A stretch of 64,000 nt of DNA from Prostheceraeus crozeri (lineage: Eukaryota > Platyhelminthes > Polycladida > Euryleptidae): positions 185,109-249,108 of the forward strand of contig CAJQUW010011309.1 in NCBI GenBank assembly GCA_907163375.1, given 5' to 3'. Of this stretch, positions 20,236 to 34,200 are shown one piece after another (positions within the stretch are counted from its first letter, which is position 1; each line of letters starts with the position of its first letter). The position numbers were made by a program, and so were the translations under genes. Below the pieces are notes generated by a model. The model was not told the origin of the DNA. It saw only the letters and a list, made by a program, of their open reading frames with translations, and did no database searches.

Positions 20236-22058
20236 ACAAAAAATGGAATTAATTCCGCATCGGCATTAATTCCAATTCCGACTTTTCCAACTCTGCTATT
20301 TACCGCATGCAACAAACAAAAAATTGCCAATATCCGGGATCCAAACGGAATGCGACCTGAATGTCTTTATGTTTGTGAATTCCGATTGCACGTTTTGTTA
20401 TTCAATTATCCGAATAATTACTGTATCCAGAATTTACCACTGGCACTGGCAACAAATAATACCCTCAATTTTTCTCTTTATTGTCTTAAGCCCTTTGTTC
20501 ACCCTGATTAACAAGGCATCAATTAAAAGAACATTCGAATGAATCAATTCATAGGATAGAGCTGCGTTTACACTCAATCACTGCCAATGTGGACCCTCAC
20601 TAATCAATACCACCTGTGTGGATCAGAATTGCCACTGCCAATGATATTAGTGGACACTGAGAATGACGTCAGGGACATCTGATGAAAGGGGATTAATCCA
20701 TCAAATAATTCAATAATTCTTTTCTGTATTTCGCCAATAAATCGTCTCCAATTCATGCATCAGCATTAAAAGCTAGAAACGTTGACTAATATAATTTACT
20801 AATCATAAATTTTATATAAATTTCAGGTAATGCTTAAAAACGTGTCCACACAACTATGAACATCAAAGCTTAGCTACTGTCAGTTTTGCTACATATAAGA
20901 CATGAATAAACTTTAGATCAAATTTCTATGCAGAAGATGTGCGTCTAATAGGACTTTAACTCACGACTCGGTTATCTATAAATCGATTGCTATACTCAAC
21001 TGCTGAGAAATAGGACGCTTCACAGAGATGGATTCGGCTGGCGCGGATACTCTGGAGGTGAAGCGTTTCTATCTCAGCCATTGTATGTAATGGTACAAAG
21101 AGGTGGAGAGATATGTCTCCCGTTGGCTTACGTGAATGGCCAAGCGTGCGTACTGTGTGAAGAAAGTAATATTAGGGAGCACACGAACTACCTATTTTAC
21201 ATTGAAGTCTGAACATCTGAGACAGTGAACCAGGGGCAGTCCGCAATAAGACGCGAGGTATTCACTGAATACCCACTAGTTTTCTCGAAAAAATCACAAA
21301 TTATCCATCAACTGTTGAAAACTAATTCTGTGAAGCACAGCTGATAGCTTTCTCTGAGCTTCCCGAGATGATCTATATTTAGTCGGCTGAAAGCTAACTC
21401 TCTGGGACGTAATCTAATGTACAGTTCTTCATTTTATTTGTGAATATTTACTTCTTTTCTTGTATTTTATCTTATGACTATCTTACTTTTCAAACTTTGT
21501 GAGTATTATGTAGCTTAGGCCTATTGTACGTGATGTACAATAGTTTGCGACCCCCAAATTTTCCCTAGTTTTGACCTTTTGTTGTAAACATATCTCATTG
21601 CTGCAACTTTGCGAATCTCTGTGTCCAATATTCACAATGAACAAGCTTGCCTAAGCGAAACGTTGTGTGCAACCAATACAATTTGTATCCGCTCTCTCTG
21701 GCTGAAAGCGACGTCTGATGGTGAATATCGTTTAGCTGCCTAACTGTGTTCACAGCAGTTCACAGCTGCCAATTAAATTCGAGCTAGTTCAACGTCAAAT
21801 CAGAACGCCACCTCTCTCACGCGAAGACAATGATCGTAAACGCGCTGCTGCTTACAGCGTCCCACTATGAGGCGAGAGTTTAACAAGCGCTAATTGATGA
21901 CGTCGACTTACAATTATGCTTGCAATGCTGTGATTGCTTGAACGCACTACAATATCCGAATATCGATGAACCCTCCTAGGAGAGATAGAACAGAAGCTAT
22001 AACAGATTCCCTTTCAGTGTCAACCCGTCACTCATAGCGATCGTGTACTCGTAGTTGC

Positions 22059-22286
22059 ATGAAAATGGCTGAAGCAGCTGATGGTAGTGATGGTAGGCTC
22101 AATGAAGTTGATTATATTTTAAGTAAGTCATCAATATCATTCAATGATCGGCTCGAGCTCATGAAAGCCGGTAGACCCAAACCTCTTCTCGCTGATTCAA
22201 ATCAGGAATGTGAAATTAACATCGGTTTTACATACAAATTGAAGTTAATACATACGCATCTGCAGGGAAAGTATAGGGGCCTATAG
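22059..22286 (+). other. Short ORF with weak hAT-like motif (uncertain)
   Basis: A 75-codon frame, ATG first. Residues about 25-48 read SISFNDRLELMKAGRPKPLLADSN, and the GRPxPxLxxxxQ pattern occurs in some hAT-related transposases. No supporting sequence is seen up- or downstream. It may be a transposon scrap or chance. Confidence 0.25.
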
Positions 22287-22755
22287 TATGAGACCCGGCT
22301 CTACAAAATGCAGCTCAAAATATAGTGAATACCCTATCTGAAAACTCACCGCACGCCTCTGCAGTGAACAGTACTTGTCTTTGACTCAATGTTTCTCCGT
22401 GATAAATTCATCAAATGGAAATATTATCCACATCTGATCTCAGTAAATATACTATTTGCAATTGAGTGCATCATTTTTCTATGAAGGTTTCCGAAAATTC
22501 TCCAATTTTTGTTAAAAAGGTGTTGATTAATCGAGCTTCCGATGGCGTCAGCAGCACATCTTAGTCATGAATGATAAAATTACATAGAACAGACCGAATC
22601 AGACATCAGGAGAGCATAGATGAATGCGCGGGAGCACTGAGAATGAATTATTTCTTTTTAACAAATAAAATTCATAAACAAGTGACTACTGAAACTGTAA
22701 AAAGAAGTAAGAGAATTAAATGATTAGAATGAAAAAATAGCTTTTTCTGGTAAAT

Positions 22756-22817
22756 GATGCAGGAAAACCACACTTTATAATAAACATTCTTATTATAAAG
22801 TGTGATTTTCCTGCATC
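22756..22817. repeat. 28-bp near-perfect palindrome with 6-nt loop
   Basis: Arms 22756-22783 and 22790-22817 are reverse complements except at one position (ACC against ATC), around the loop ACATTC. The arms start GATGCAGGAAAA. It could be a minimal foldback or MITE remnant, or a hairpin RNA in the CBS intron. The loop is short for a typical microRNA precursor. Confidence 0.75.
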
Positions 22818-24577
22818 AAGAGGATTAAATGCTAAAATGTCAAAGAAGAAATTGACTGTCATATTTAGAGATGAGAGGTTTCCATTTAGAATTGATTCGC
22901 CCACATGTATATGGCCTCTTTGACACGTGTCCTATCCCAATTTTTCTCGATATTTACCACCTGAGGAGTAATGTTTGTGCGATGGTTATTCTCGATTAAT
23001 ACAACATCTTTTTTAACAACAATTGGAAAAATTTTGGAAAAACCTACATAGAAAAAATTATTCACATGGTTCAAATCTTCAATATCTAAATTTACTGACT
23101 GAACGTTCAATGATCTAGTTCGTCAGAATTCAGACTTCAATTTACATTTCGTTCAATAGAAAATGGGTTTTCTGGCCGTGACCATCAGTGGTGAGGAAAG
23201 TCATCTCCGGACCCAAACAACGCAGACAAAAAGCAATTTATCTCTGTTGGACGTTTGAACAAAGCCAATTGGAGTGATGTGATGAATCTTTTCCATTGAA
23301 TTTCCATGAATCCAAGTCCTACCATCTGAATCAATAACGTGGAACTAGACAACTTTTGATGCGGAAATATATAAATATGCGTTAGATTAAATTACCATAC
23401 CAAATGCATTCGTCCATTGGAATTCAAACCCAATACCTCACTAACAGCCAATCACAGCAGTAACAACAATTACGTGACATGTGAATGGCATCACCACGGG
23501 TCCCCAAACTCCGCACCACGGCATCATTTTCACAGACCACAATGATCTCGTAATGAACACGCTAACATATGGTTCCTTTTCAATTTATTTCTTCATCACT
23601 GAGACTTAATTTGTCCTATAGGATGTGAGTCACCGCAGCCGGTAATTCCTAGGTAGAAAAATCAGTACTTGCAAGAGAGAAAAATGTATCATTAAATATT
23701 TTGAAATCAAACCTATGTGCTGTGGGTGAGTCAAAGGTTAGTAGTTGCATGTAAAGGTTGCATCAAATTATGCGATGAGATAAAATAAAATGATGCTTAA
23801 AGAGTGCTTCAATTTAATACGGATTAGACCGACCCCAGTGTTCATCTAGCATTTTAATCAGGACATCTGCTAAATATGTTTGGGAACCCTTGGCATACAG
23901 TAATGTCCATAACTCTATGGTAATGTCGTTCAATGAGAGATAAATGATATAGTCACAGAATTAGATTCATCTGCGCACGCTTCGGTTTCCTAGAAAGGAA
24001 GAATTGTATGCAACCTTCATATCGAAATGGCACATCATAGAATTAGACAACTTGATCCTTCTCGAATGGATAATTCGTGTATCGCTTGCTATTGGAAATG
24101 GCAAGCAATAAGCTGCCAGCAGAGGACACAAGAGCCAGTGAGAGATGCGTGCGTGCTGTGATATCACTTCGCACACACCAAAACACACATCTTGGCTAAC
24201 ATTCAATTCAGTGTATGCACTATACAGTGAGAAATGCTGAGAAGACGATGGTGAAATCATCTAGTGAACTAATTTTCGTACGCCTGCTACTTTTTTTAAT
24301 AATGATCGGGAGGGCCAACATTATGGAGAAAACTTGTGCGCAATGATCTGTATTCTTCGAATCTGAAGGAATTCTGGCAATCGAAGCACTTTGCTTGAAC
24401 TCACATCAATTCGCAAGCGACGCACGACTTTTTTCCTATCTCTGTAAGGTATTAGGCATTCCTTTTTGCCCACTTAATAAGTTCCTCGATGTGCCGGCGA
24501 TTTCGAATTAATCACAATTCTAGCAAACCGAAGCAGATAAGCAAGATATCTAATTCTGTGGATATAATCATCCTTAC

Positions 24578-24997
24578 CGTCGGTATCACGTAGGATCTCC
24601 TCAGCTGTGCCATCAAAATGGGCTAGTGGATTGCTGGGATTGGTGTATTGATCAAGAATGATTCCCCCAGGGATTTCATTGGCCAATCGAGCTGCAACTC
24701 CGATATGCGATTCCGGTGAATCAAATGAGGCTGACGTTGGGGTTCGAACTATTTCGGCACCGAGCCCTCTCAACACATCTACCTTCTCTAATGACATCTT
24801 CTCCGGCATTACGATGATGCAACGATATCCCTTCACGGCTGCAGCCAACGCAAGTCCAATGCCAGTGTTTCCAGAAGTGGGCTCAATAAGCACAGAACCA
24901 GGCTTGAGCACGCCAGCAGCTTCGGCGTCTTCTACCATTCGAAGACCGATGCGATCTTTTACACTACCTCCTGAGTTGAAAAATTCACACTTCGCCA
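24578..24997 (-). CDS. CBS: Cystathionine beta-synthase, large catalytic exon
   Basis: Minus-strand exon of 420 bp after CTTCTATTGCAG, with donor GTAAGG. It starts with TG completing a Leu codon, then [18 protein letters not shown]: the Lys of SVKDR forms the Schiff base with PLP. Then [20 protein letters not shown] (SGNTG contacts the substrate carboxylate and cofactor), [20 protein letters not shown], and [14 protein letters not shown] near the end. CBS joins serine and homocysteine to cystathionine (and makes H2S) in the cytosol. The exon begins mid-gene, so the heme-binding N-terminus and start codon must lie further upstream. They were not found between 25,001 and the satellite. High identity to animal CBS by eye and no defects. 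Confidence 0.96.
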
Positions 24998-25448
24998 CTG
25001 CAATAGAAGATGAAAAGTCAGTTTCGCGTATTCATGAGAATATCTCTGAAGAATTTCAGATACTAGGAATAGATGCACAGCATATCCGCGACCATAGAGA
25101 CAGTATATAGCAGGTAGAATGTCGATTCAAAAAAAAATGTCAGCATAAGTTTTTTTTACATCGGAAGATTGTTTTTTGCGATGATAACGTTCCTGTGGTC
25201 GTTTTTGTAGAGATTTTTGTAGATTTTTGTAAAAAATTCCATCATAATTTCAATTGTTATTGAATCTGATCAATGCCACTCCCTTCAGTTATGACGTCAA
25301 TTTTGTGTTGATCCATGTTGTTTAGAGATGGCTTTTAGCTTTGTTGATTCATTTTTTACAAACTCATATATAGAATGATTATTCGAAACTCAGACACACC
25401 AGCAGTCTAATTTGAATATGTTGAATCAGAGTTCTAGTTCAAGATATG
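24998..25448. other. CBS upstream intron DNA
   Basis: Starts with the acceptor of the large CBS exon. No upstream CBS exon or other gene could be recognised in either frame set. Confidence 0.45.
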
Positions 25449-26074
25449 GGTACTTATGGGTTATCTCTCCCCCAAGTTTTCAAATTTGTCTAAAATCCGA
25501 AGAAATGAATCAATCGTCACAAAACTTTAGGCACACGTAAGTGAGTATATTTTCTACCCACATGCCAAAATTTGTGCAAATCGGACAAGTACTTTTTGAA
25601 TTACGGGCGATAACTAGAAGTGCAGCGATGTCTCGAGTTTGATTTGACTTCTAACCTCATCGTCGCAGCAGAAAGCACTTGAGGTCAACAAAGTCATTTC
25701 CCGACAACTGGTGAAATGATGATGACCAGACCACAACTCTTATTATAACGTTGTCAGATAAAATAAGGTGTGGTGGGGTAGTGGTCGTGCGGAGATATCA
25801 AATAGCAGTGGATGAGACAAAGAGTCAGATAGAACAATGCACACACGAGTAACAATAATGCGTCGAACAGACAAAGTCAGATCAAGCAGCTAGAATCGCT
25901 GCACCACGTCATCGTCTCTAATGCAAAAAGTACTTGTTCGATCTGCATAAATTTTGTATGTGGGTAGAAAATATACTTAAGTGCGTCTACTTGAGGTTTG
26001 ATGACGATTGATTCTGCTTTGCAGATTTTAGACAAATTTGAAAACCTGGGGGGGGGGAGATAACCCTAAAGTAG
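25449..26074. mobile_element. MITE of about 626 bp with long terminal inverted repeats
   Basis: The ends GTACTTATGGGTTATCTC (left) and CTACTTTAGGGTTATCTC (right, reverse complement) lead into inverted copies of the same sequence for about 190 bp. Shared landmarks are TTTTCAAATTTGTCTAAAAT, TATATTTTCTACCCACAT, ACAAGTACTTTTTG and GTGCAGCGAT. The direct repeat CAAGATATG flanks both sides (25440-25448 and 26075-26083) and is a likely 9-bp target-site duplication. The short interior has no ORF. Long TIRs plus a 9-bp duplication suit a Mutator-like (MULE) non-autonomous element; the superfamily is an inference. Confidence 0.8.
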
Positions 26075-26083
26075 CAAGATATG

Positions 26084-26491
26084 AATGAAAAACACGATAG
26101 GAGGTATCACGAAACTTGCTTGTGCTCCATTCACACAAGGCATTGTCACGTGGAGGAGTAAATAAAAACATCGCCACTATTTCTACCATCTACAGCAGCG
26201 ACCCGTAAGCTTGAGAGATGGCGTTTCATGAAATAATTGATTGAATCTCGGGTGTCCCAGTCAATAGACAGTAAGCCCACCCGATTAACGAGAAATAGAA
26301 AATTTCATTCTAATAGAAAATACTCTTCCAGATGGGTTAGATTCAAAGCAATCTATTTATCGGACGTTCTCTATTTATATTGTCGTCTGCACCACTCCTC
26401 AGTCAGACGAAGGAGTGGCGCACTTCATCGAAGGCTTGTGGGTTAATGATTTTTTACTATAGAGCCAAAATAAATAACATCACGAAAAAAA
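26084..26491. other. Flank between MITE and satellite array
   Basis: No gene. It contains a perfect hairpin CCACTCCT ... AGGAGTGG at about 26392-26418. Near 26458 a fragment resembling the satellite (ATAGAGCCAAA) marks the eroded edge of the array. Confidence 0.45.
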
Positions 26492-28262
26492 GAACACATC
26501 GAGCCAAAACTTCTACACATCTTTGCGGAAAACGCAATAGAGCCAAACTTAAGCTCTACACTACCTCACTCACCTTCAAGTAAAGTTTCATCAAAATCCA
26601 TCCAATACTCTGTCCGACACAGCCTTCACAATATGACAAAAACGACAAAAATTCAATCCTCAAAACACACAACTAGCCAAAACTTCTGCGCATCTTTGCG
26701 GAAAACGCAATAGAGCCAAACTTAAGCTCTACACTACCTCACTCACCTTCAAGTAAAGTTTCATCAAAATCCATCCAATACTCTGTCCGACACAGCCTTC
26801 ACAAGTTTGAAAATATGGCCTATTCAGCGACATTTCAAACTTTCAAACACACATCGAGCCACAACTTCTGCGCATCTTTGCGGAAAACGCAATAGAGCCA
26901 AACTTAAGCTCTACACTACCTCACTCACCTTCAAGTAAAGTTTCATCAAAATCCATCCAATACTCTGTCCGACACAGCCTTCACAAGTTTGAAAATATGG
27001 CCTATTCAGCGACATTTCAAACTTTCAAACACACATCGAGCCAAAACTTCTGCGCATCTTTGCGGAAAACGCAATAGAGCCAAACTTAAGCTCTACAATA
27101 CCTCAATCACCTTCAAGTAAAGTTTCATCAAAATCCATTCAATACTCTGTCCGACACAGCCTTCACAAGTTTGAAAATATGGCCTATTCAGCGACATTTC
27201 AAACTTTCAAACACACATCGAGCCACAACTTCTGCGCATCTTTGCGGAAAACGCAATAGAGCCAAACTTAAGCTCTACACTACCTCACTCACCTTCAAGC
27301 AAAGTTTCATCAAAATCCATCCAATACTCTGTCCTACACAGCCTTCACAAGTTTGAAAATATGGCCTATTCAGCGACATTTCAAACTTTCAAACACACAT
27401 CGAGCCACAACTTCTGCGCATCTTTGCGGAAAACGCAATAGAGCCAAACTTAAGCTCTACACTACCTCACTCACCTTCAAGCAAAGTTTCATCAAAATCC
27501 ATTCAATACTCTGTCCGACACAGCCTTCACAAGTTTGAAAATATGGCCTATTCAGCGACATTTCAAACTTTCAAACACACATCGAGCCACAACTTCTGCG
27601 CATCTTTGCGGAAAACGCAATAGAGCCAAACTTAAGCTCTACACTACCTCACTCACCTTCAAGCAAAGTTTCATCAAAATCCATTCAATACTCTGTCCGA
27701 CACAGCCTTCACAAGTTTGAAAATATGGCCTATTCAGCGACATTTCAAACTTTCAAACACACATCGAGCCACAACTTCTGCGCATCTTTGCGGAAAACGC
27801 AATAGAGCCAAACTTAAGCTCTACACTACCTCACTCACCTTCAAGCAAAGTTTCATCAAAATCCATCAAATACTCTGTCCTACACAGCCTTCACAAGTTT
27901 GAAAATATGGCCTATTCAGCGACATTTCAAACTTTCAAACACACATCGAGCCACAACTTCTGCGCATCTTTGCGGAAAACGCAATAGAGCCAAACTTAAG
28001 CTCTACACTACCTCACTCACCTTCAAGCAAAGTTTCATCAAAATCCATCAAATACTCTGTCCTACACAGCCTTCACAAGTTTGAAAATATGGCCTATTCA
28101 GCGACATTTCAAACTTTCAAACACACATCGAGCCACAACTTCTGCGCATCTTTGCGGAAAACGCAATAGAGCCAAACTTAAGCTCTACACTACCTCACTC
28201 ACCTTCAAGTAAAGTTTCATCAAAATCCATTCAATACTCTGTCCGACACAGCCTTCACAAGT

Positions 28263-31200
28263 TTGAAAATATGTCCTATTCAGCGACATTTCAAACTTTC
28301 AAACACACATCGAGCCACAACTTCTGCGCATCTTTGCGGAAAACGCAATAGAGCCAAACTTAAGCTTTACACTACCTCAATCACCTTCAAGCAAAGTTTC
28401 ATCAAAATCCATCCAATACTCTGTCCGACACAGCCTTCACAAGTTTGAAAATATGGCCTATTCAGCGACATTTCAAACTTTCAAACACACATCGAGCCAC
28501 AACTTCTGCGCATCTTTGCGGAAAACGCAATAGAGCCAAACTTAAGCTCTACACTACCTCACTCACCTTCAAGCAAAGTTTCATCAAAATCCATCAAATA
28601 CTCTGTCCGACACAGCCTTCACAAGTTTGAAAATATGGCCTATTCAGCGACATTTTAAACTTTCAAACACACATCGAGCCACAACTTCTGCGCATCTTTG
28701 CGGAAAACGCAATAGAGCCAAACTTAAGCTCTACACTACCTCACTCACCTTCAAGTAAAGTTTCATCAAAATCCATCCAATACTCTGTCCTACACAGCCT
28801 TCACAAGTTTGAAAATATGGCCTATTCAGCGACATTTTAAACTTTCAAACACACATCGAGCCACAACTTCTGCGCATCTTTGCGGAAAACGCAATAGAGC
28901 CAAACTTAAGCGCTACACTACCTCACTCACCTTCAAGCAAAGTTTCATCAAAATCCATCAAATACTCTGTCCGACACAGCCTTCACAAGTTTGAAAATAT
29001 GGCCTATTCAGCGACATTTCAAACTTTCAAACACACATCGAGCCACAACTTCTGGGCATCTTTGCGGAAAACGCAATAGAGCCAAACTTAACTTCTACAC
29101 TACCTCACTCACCTTCAAGCAAAGTTTCATCAAAATCCATTCAATACTCTGTCCGACACAGCCTTCACAAGTTTGAAAATATGGCCTATTCAGCGACATT
29201 TCAAACTTTCAAACACACATCGAGCCACAACTTCTGCGCATCTTTGCGGAAAACGCAATAGAGCCAAACTTAAGCTCTACACTACCTCACTCACCTTCAA
29301 GTAAAGTTTCATCAAAATCCATCCAATACTCTGTCCTACACAGCCTTCACAAGTTTGAAAATATTGCCTATTCAGCGACATTTCAAACTTTCAAACACAC
29401 ATCGAGCCACAACTTCTGCGCATCTTTGCGGAAAACGCAATAGAGCCAAACTTAAGCTCTACACTACCTCACTCACCTTCAAGCAAAGTTTCATCAAAAT
29501 CCATCCAATACTCTGTCCGACACAGCCTTCACAAGTTTGAAAATATGGCCTATTCAGCGACATTTCAAACTTTCAAACACACATCGAGCCACAACTTCTG
29601 CGCATCTTTGCGGAAAACGCAATAGAGCCAAACTTAAGCTCTACACTACCTCACTCACCTTCAAGCAAAGTTTCATCAAAATCCATCAAATACTCTGTCC
29701 TACACAGCCTTCACAAGTTTGAAAATATGGCCTATTCAGCGACATTTTAAACTTTCAAACACACATCGAGCCACAACTTCTGCGCATCTTTGCGGAAAAC
29801 GCAATAGAGCCAAACTTAAGCTCTACACTACCTCACTCACCTTCAAGTAAAGTTTCATCAAAATCCATCCAATACTCTGTCCTACACAGCCTTCACAAGT
29901 TTGAAAATATGGCCTATTCAGCGACATTTTAAACTTTCAAACACACATCGAGCCACAACTTCTGCGCATCTTTGCGGAAAACGCAATAGAGCCAAACTTA
30001 AGCGCTACACTACCTCACTCACCTTCAAGCAAAGTTTCATCAAAATCCATCAAATACTCTGTCCGACACAGCCTTCACAAGTTTGAAAATATGGCCTATT
30101 CAGCGACATTTCAAACTTTCAAACACACATCGAGCCACAACTTCTGGGCATCTTTGCGGAAAACGCAATAGAGCCAAACTTAAGCTCTACACTACCTCAC
30201 TCACCTTCAAGCAAAGTTTCATCAAAATCCATTCAATACTCTGTCCGACACAGCCTTCACAAGTTTGAAAATATGGCCTATTCAGCGACATTTCAAACTT
30301 TCAAACACACATCGAGCCACAACTTCTGCGCATCTTTGCGGAAAACGCAATAGAGCCAAACTTAAGCTCTACACTACCTCACTCACCTTCAAGCAAAGTT
30401 TCATCAAAATCCATCAAATACTCTGTCCGACACAGCCTTCACAAGTTTGAAAATATGGCCTATTCAGCGACATTTCAAACTTTCAAACACACATCGAGCC
30501 ACAACTTCTGCGCATCTTTGCGGAAAACGCAATAGAGCCAAACTTAAGCTCTACACTACCTCACTCACCTTCAAGCAAAGTTTCATCAAAATCCATCCAA
30601 TACTCTGTCCTACACAGCCTTCACAAGTTTGAAAATATGGCCTATTCAGCGACATTTCAAACTTTCAAACACACATCGAGCCACAACTTCTGCGCATCTT
30701 TGCGGAAAACGCAATAGAGCCAAACTTAAGCTCTACACTACCTCACTCACCTTCAAGCAAAGTTTCATCAAAATCCATTCAATACTCTGTCCTACACAGC
30801 CTTCACAAGTTTGAAAATATGTCCTATTCAGCGACATTTCAAACTTTCAAACACACATCGAGCCACAACTTCTGCGCATCTTTGCGGAAAACGCAATAGA
30901 GCCAAACTTAAGCTCTACACTACCTCACTCACCTTCAAGCAAAGTTTCATCAAAATCCATCCAATACTCTGTCCTACACAGCCTTCACAAGTTTGAAAAT
31001 ATGGCCTATTCAGCGACATTTCAAACTTTCAAACACACATCGAGCCACAACTTCTGCGCATCTTTGCGGAAAACGCAATAGAGCCAAACTTAAGCGCTAC
31101 ACTACCTCACTCACCTTCAAGCAAAGTTTCATCAAAATCCATCAAATACTCTGTCCGACACAGCCTTCACAAGTTTGAAAATATGGCCTATTCAGCGACA

Positions 31201-34200
31201 TTTCAAACTTTCAAACACACATCGAGCCACAACTTCTGGGCATCTTTGCGGAAAACGCAATAGAGCCAAACTTAACTTCTACACTACCTCACTCACCTTC
31301 AAGCAAAGTTTCATCAAAATCCATTCAATACTCTGTCCGACACAGCCTTCACAAGTTTGAAAATATGGCCTATTCAGCGACATTTCAAACTTTCAAACAC
31401 ACATCGAGCCACAACTTCTGCGCATCTTTGCGGAAAACGCAATAGAGCCAAACTTAAGCTCTACACTACCTCACTCACCTTCAAGCAAAGTTTCATCAAA
31501 ATCCATCAAATACTCTGTCCGACACAGCCTTCACAAGTTTGAAAATATGGCCTATTCAGCGACATTTCAAACTTTCAAACACACATCGAGCCACAACTTC
31601 TGCGCATCTTTGCGGAAAACGCAATAGAGCCAAACTTAAGCTCTACACTACCTCACTCACCTTCAAGCAAAGTTTCATCAAAATCCATCCAATACTCTGT
31701 CCTACACAGCCTTCACAAGTTTGAAAATATGGCCTATTCAGCGACATTTCAAACTTTCAAACACACATCGAGCCACAACTTCTGCGCATCTTTGCGGAAA
31801 ACGCAATAGAGCCAAACTTAAGCTCTACACTACCTCACTCACCTTCAAGCAAAGTTTCATCAAAATCCATTCAATACTCTGTCCGACACAGCCTTCACAA
31901 GTTTGAAAATATGGCCTATTCAGCGACATTTCAAACTTTCAAACACACATCGAGCCACAACTTCTGCGCATCTTTGCGGAAAACGCAATAGAGCCAAACT
32001 TAAGCTCTACACTACCTCACTCACCTTCGAGCAAAGTTTCATCAAAATCCATCCAATACTCTGTCCTACACAGCCTTCACAAGTTTGAAAATATGGCCTA
32101 TTCAGCGACATTTCAAACTTTCAAACACACATCGAGCCACAACTTCTGCGCATCTTTGCGGAAAACGCAATAGAGCCAAACTTAAGCTCTACACTACCTC
32201 ACTCACCTTCAAGCAAAGTTTCATCAAAATCCATCAAATACTCTGTCCGACACAGCCTTCACAAGTTTGAAAATATGGCCTATTCAGCGACATTTCAAAC
32301 TTTCAAACACACATCGAGCCACAACTTCTGCGCATCTTTGCGGAAAACGCAATAGAGCCAAACTTAAGCTCTACACTACCTCACTCACCTTCAAGCAAAG
32401 TTTCATCAAAATCCATCAAATACTCTGTCCTACACAGCCTTCACAAGTTTGAAAATATGTCCTATTCAGCGACATTTCAAACTTTCAAACACACATCGAG
32501 CCACAACTTCTGCGCATCTTTGCGGAAAACGCAATAGAGCCAAACTTAAGCTCTACACTACCTCACTCACCTTCAAGCAAAGTTTCATCAAAATCCATAA
32601 AATACTCTGTCCGACACAGCCTTCACAAGTTTGAAAATATGGCCTATTCAGCGACATTTCAAACTTTCAAACACACATCGAGCCACAACTTCTGCGCATC
32701 TTTGCGGAAAACGCAATAGAGCCAAACTTAAGCTCTACACTACCTCACTCACCTTCAAGCAAAGTTTCATCAAAATCCATCCAATACTCTGTCCTACACA
32801 GCCTTCACAAGTTTGAAAATATGGCCTATTCAGCGACATTTCAAACTTTCAAACACACATCGAGCCACAACTTCTGCGTATCTTTGCGGAAAACGCAATA
32901 GAGCCAAACTTAAGCTCTACACTACCTCACTCACCTTCAAGCAAAGTTTCATCAAAATCCATCAAATACTCTGTCCTACACAGCCTTCACAAGTTTGAAA
33001 ATATGGCCTATTCAGCGACATTTCAAACTTTCAAACACACATCGAGCCACAACTTCTGCGCATCTTTGCGGAAAACGCAATACAGCCAAACTTAAGTTCT
33101 ACACTACCTCACTCACCTTCAAGCAAAGTTTCATCAAAATCCATTCAATACTCTGTCCGACACAGCCTTCACAAGTTTGAAAATATGGCCTATTCAGCGA
33201 CATTTCAAACTTTCAAACACACATCGAGCCACAACTTCTGCGCATCTTTGCGGAAAACGCAATAGAGCCAAACTTAAGCTCTACACTACCTCACTCACCT
33301 TCAAGCAAAGTTTCATCAAAATCCATCAAATACTCTGTCCTACACAGCCTTCACAAGTTTGAAAATATGGCCTATTCAGCGACATTTCAAACTTTCAAAC
33401 ACACATCGAGCCACAACTTCTGCGCATCTTTGCGGAAAACGCAATAGAGCCAAACTTAAGCTCTACACTACCTCACTCACCTTCAAGCAAAGTTTCATCA
33501 AAATCCATCAAATACTCTGTCCTACACAGCCTTCACAAGTTTGAAAATATGGCCTATTCAGCGACATTTCAAACTTTCAAACACACATCGAGCCACAACT
33601 TCTGCGCATCTTTGCGGAAAACGCAATAGAGCCAAACTTAAGCTCTACACTACCTCACTCACCTTCAAGTAAAGTTTCATCAAAATCCATCCAATACTCT
33701 GTCCGACACAGCCTTCACAAGTTTGAAAATATGTCCTATTCAGCGACATTTCAAACTTTCAAACACACATCGAGCCACAACTTCTGCGCATCTTTGCGGA
33801 AAACGCAATAGAGCCAAACTTAAGCTTTACACTACCTCAATCACCTTCAAGCAAAGTTTCATCAAAATCCATCCAATACTCTGTCCTACACAGCCTTCAC
33901 AAGTTTGAAAATATGGCCTATTCAGCGACATTTCAAACTTTCAAACACACATCGAGCCACAACTTCTGCGCATCTTTGCGGAAAACGCAATAGAGCCAAA
34001 CTTAAGCTCTACACTACCTCACTCACCTTCAAGCAAAGTTTCATCAAAATCCATCCAATACTCTGTCCTACACAGCCTTCACAAGTTTGAAAATATGGCC
34101 TATTCAGCGACATTTTAAACTTTCAAACACACATCGAGCCACAACTTCTGCGCATCTTTGCGGAAAACGCAATAGAGCCAAACTTAAGCTCTACACTACC

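Larger units (their letters stand above)
17369..24577. other. 7.2-kb CBS intron, mostly unassigned repeats
   Basis: No second gene is supported. Contents: a G-run at about 17837-17845; AATTCC-rich patches at 18665-18715 and 20150-20290; a CAACAA-rich patch at 19265-19395; a short frame at 22059-22286 opening MKMAEAADGSDGRLNEVDYI with a hAT-like LELMKAGRPKPLLAD; and a near-perfect palindrome at 22756-22817. Where a pattern is definite it is annotated separately. Confidence 0.5.

Noticed and set aside
21539-21555. hAT-like terminal repeat TAGTTTGCGACCCC
   Set aside because: It resembles a hAT end but no partner terminus or 8-bp duplication was found nearby.
24658-25110. Plus-strand frame of 150 codons opposite CBS
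   Set aside because: It overlaps the CBS exon on the opposite strand, runs across the splice acceptor and matches nothing.
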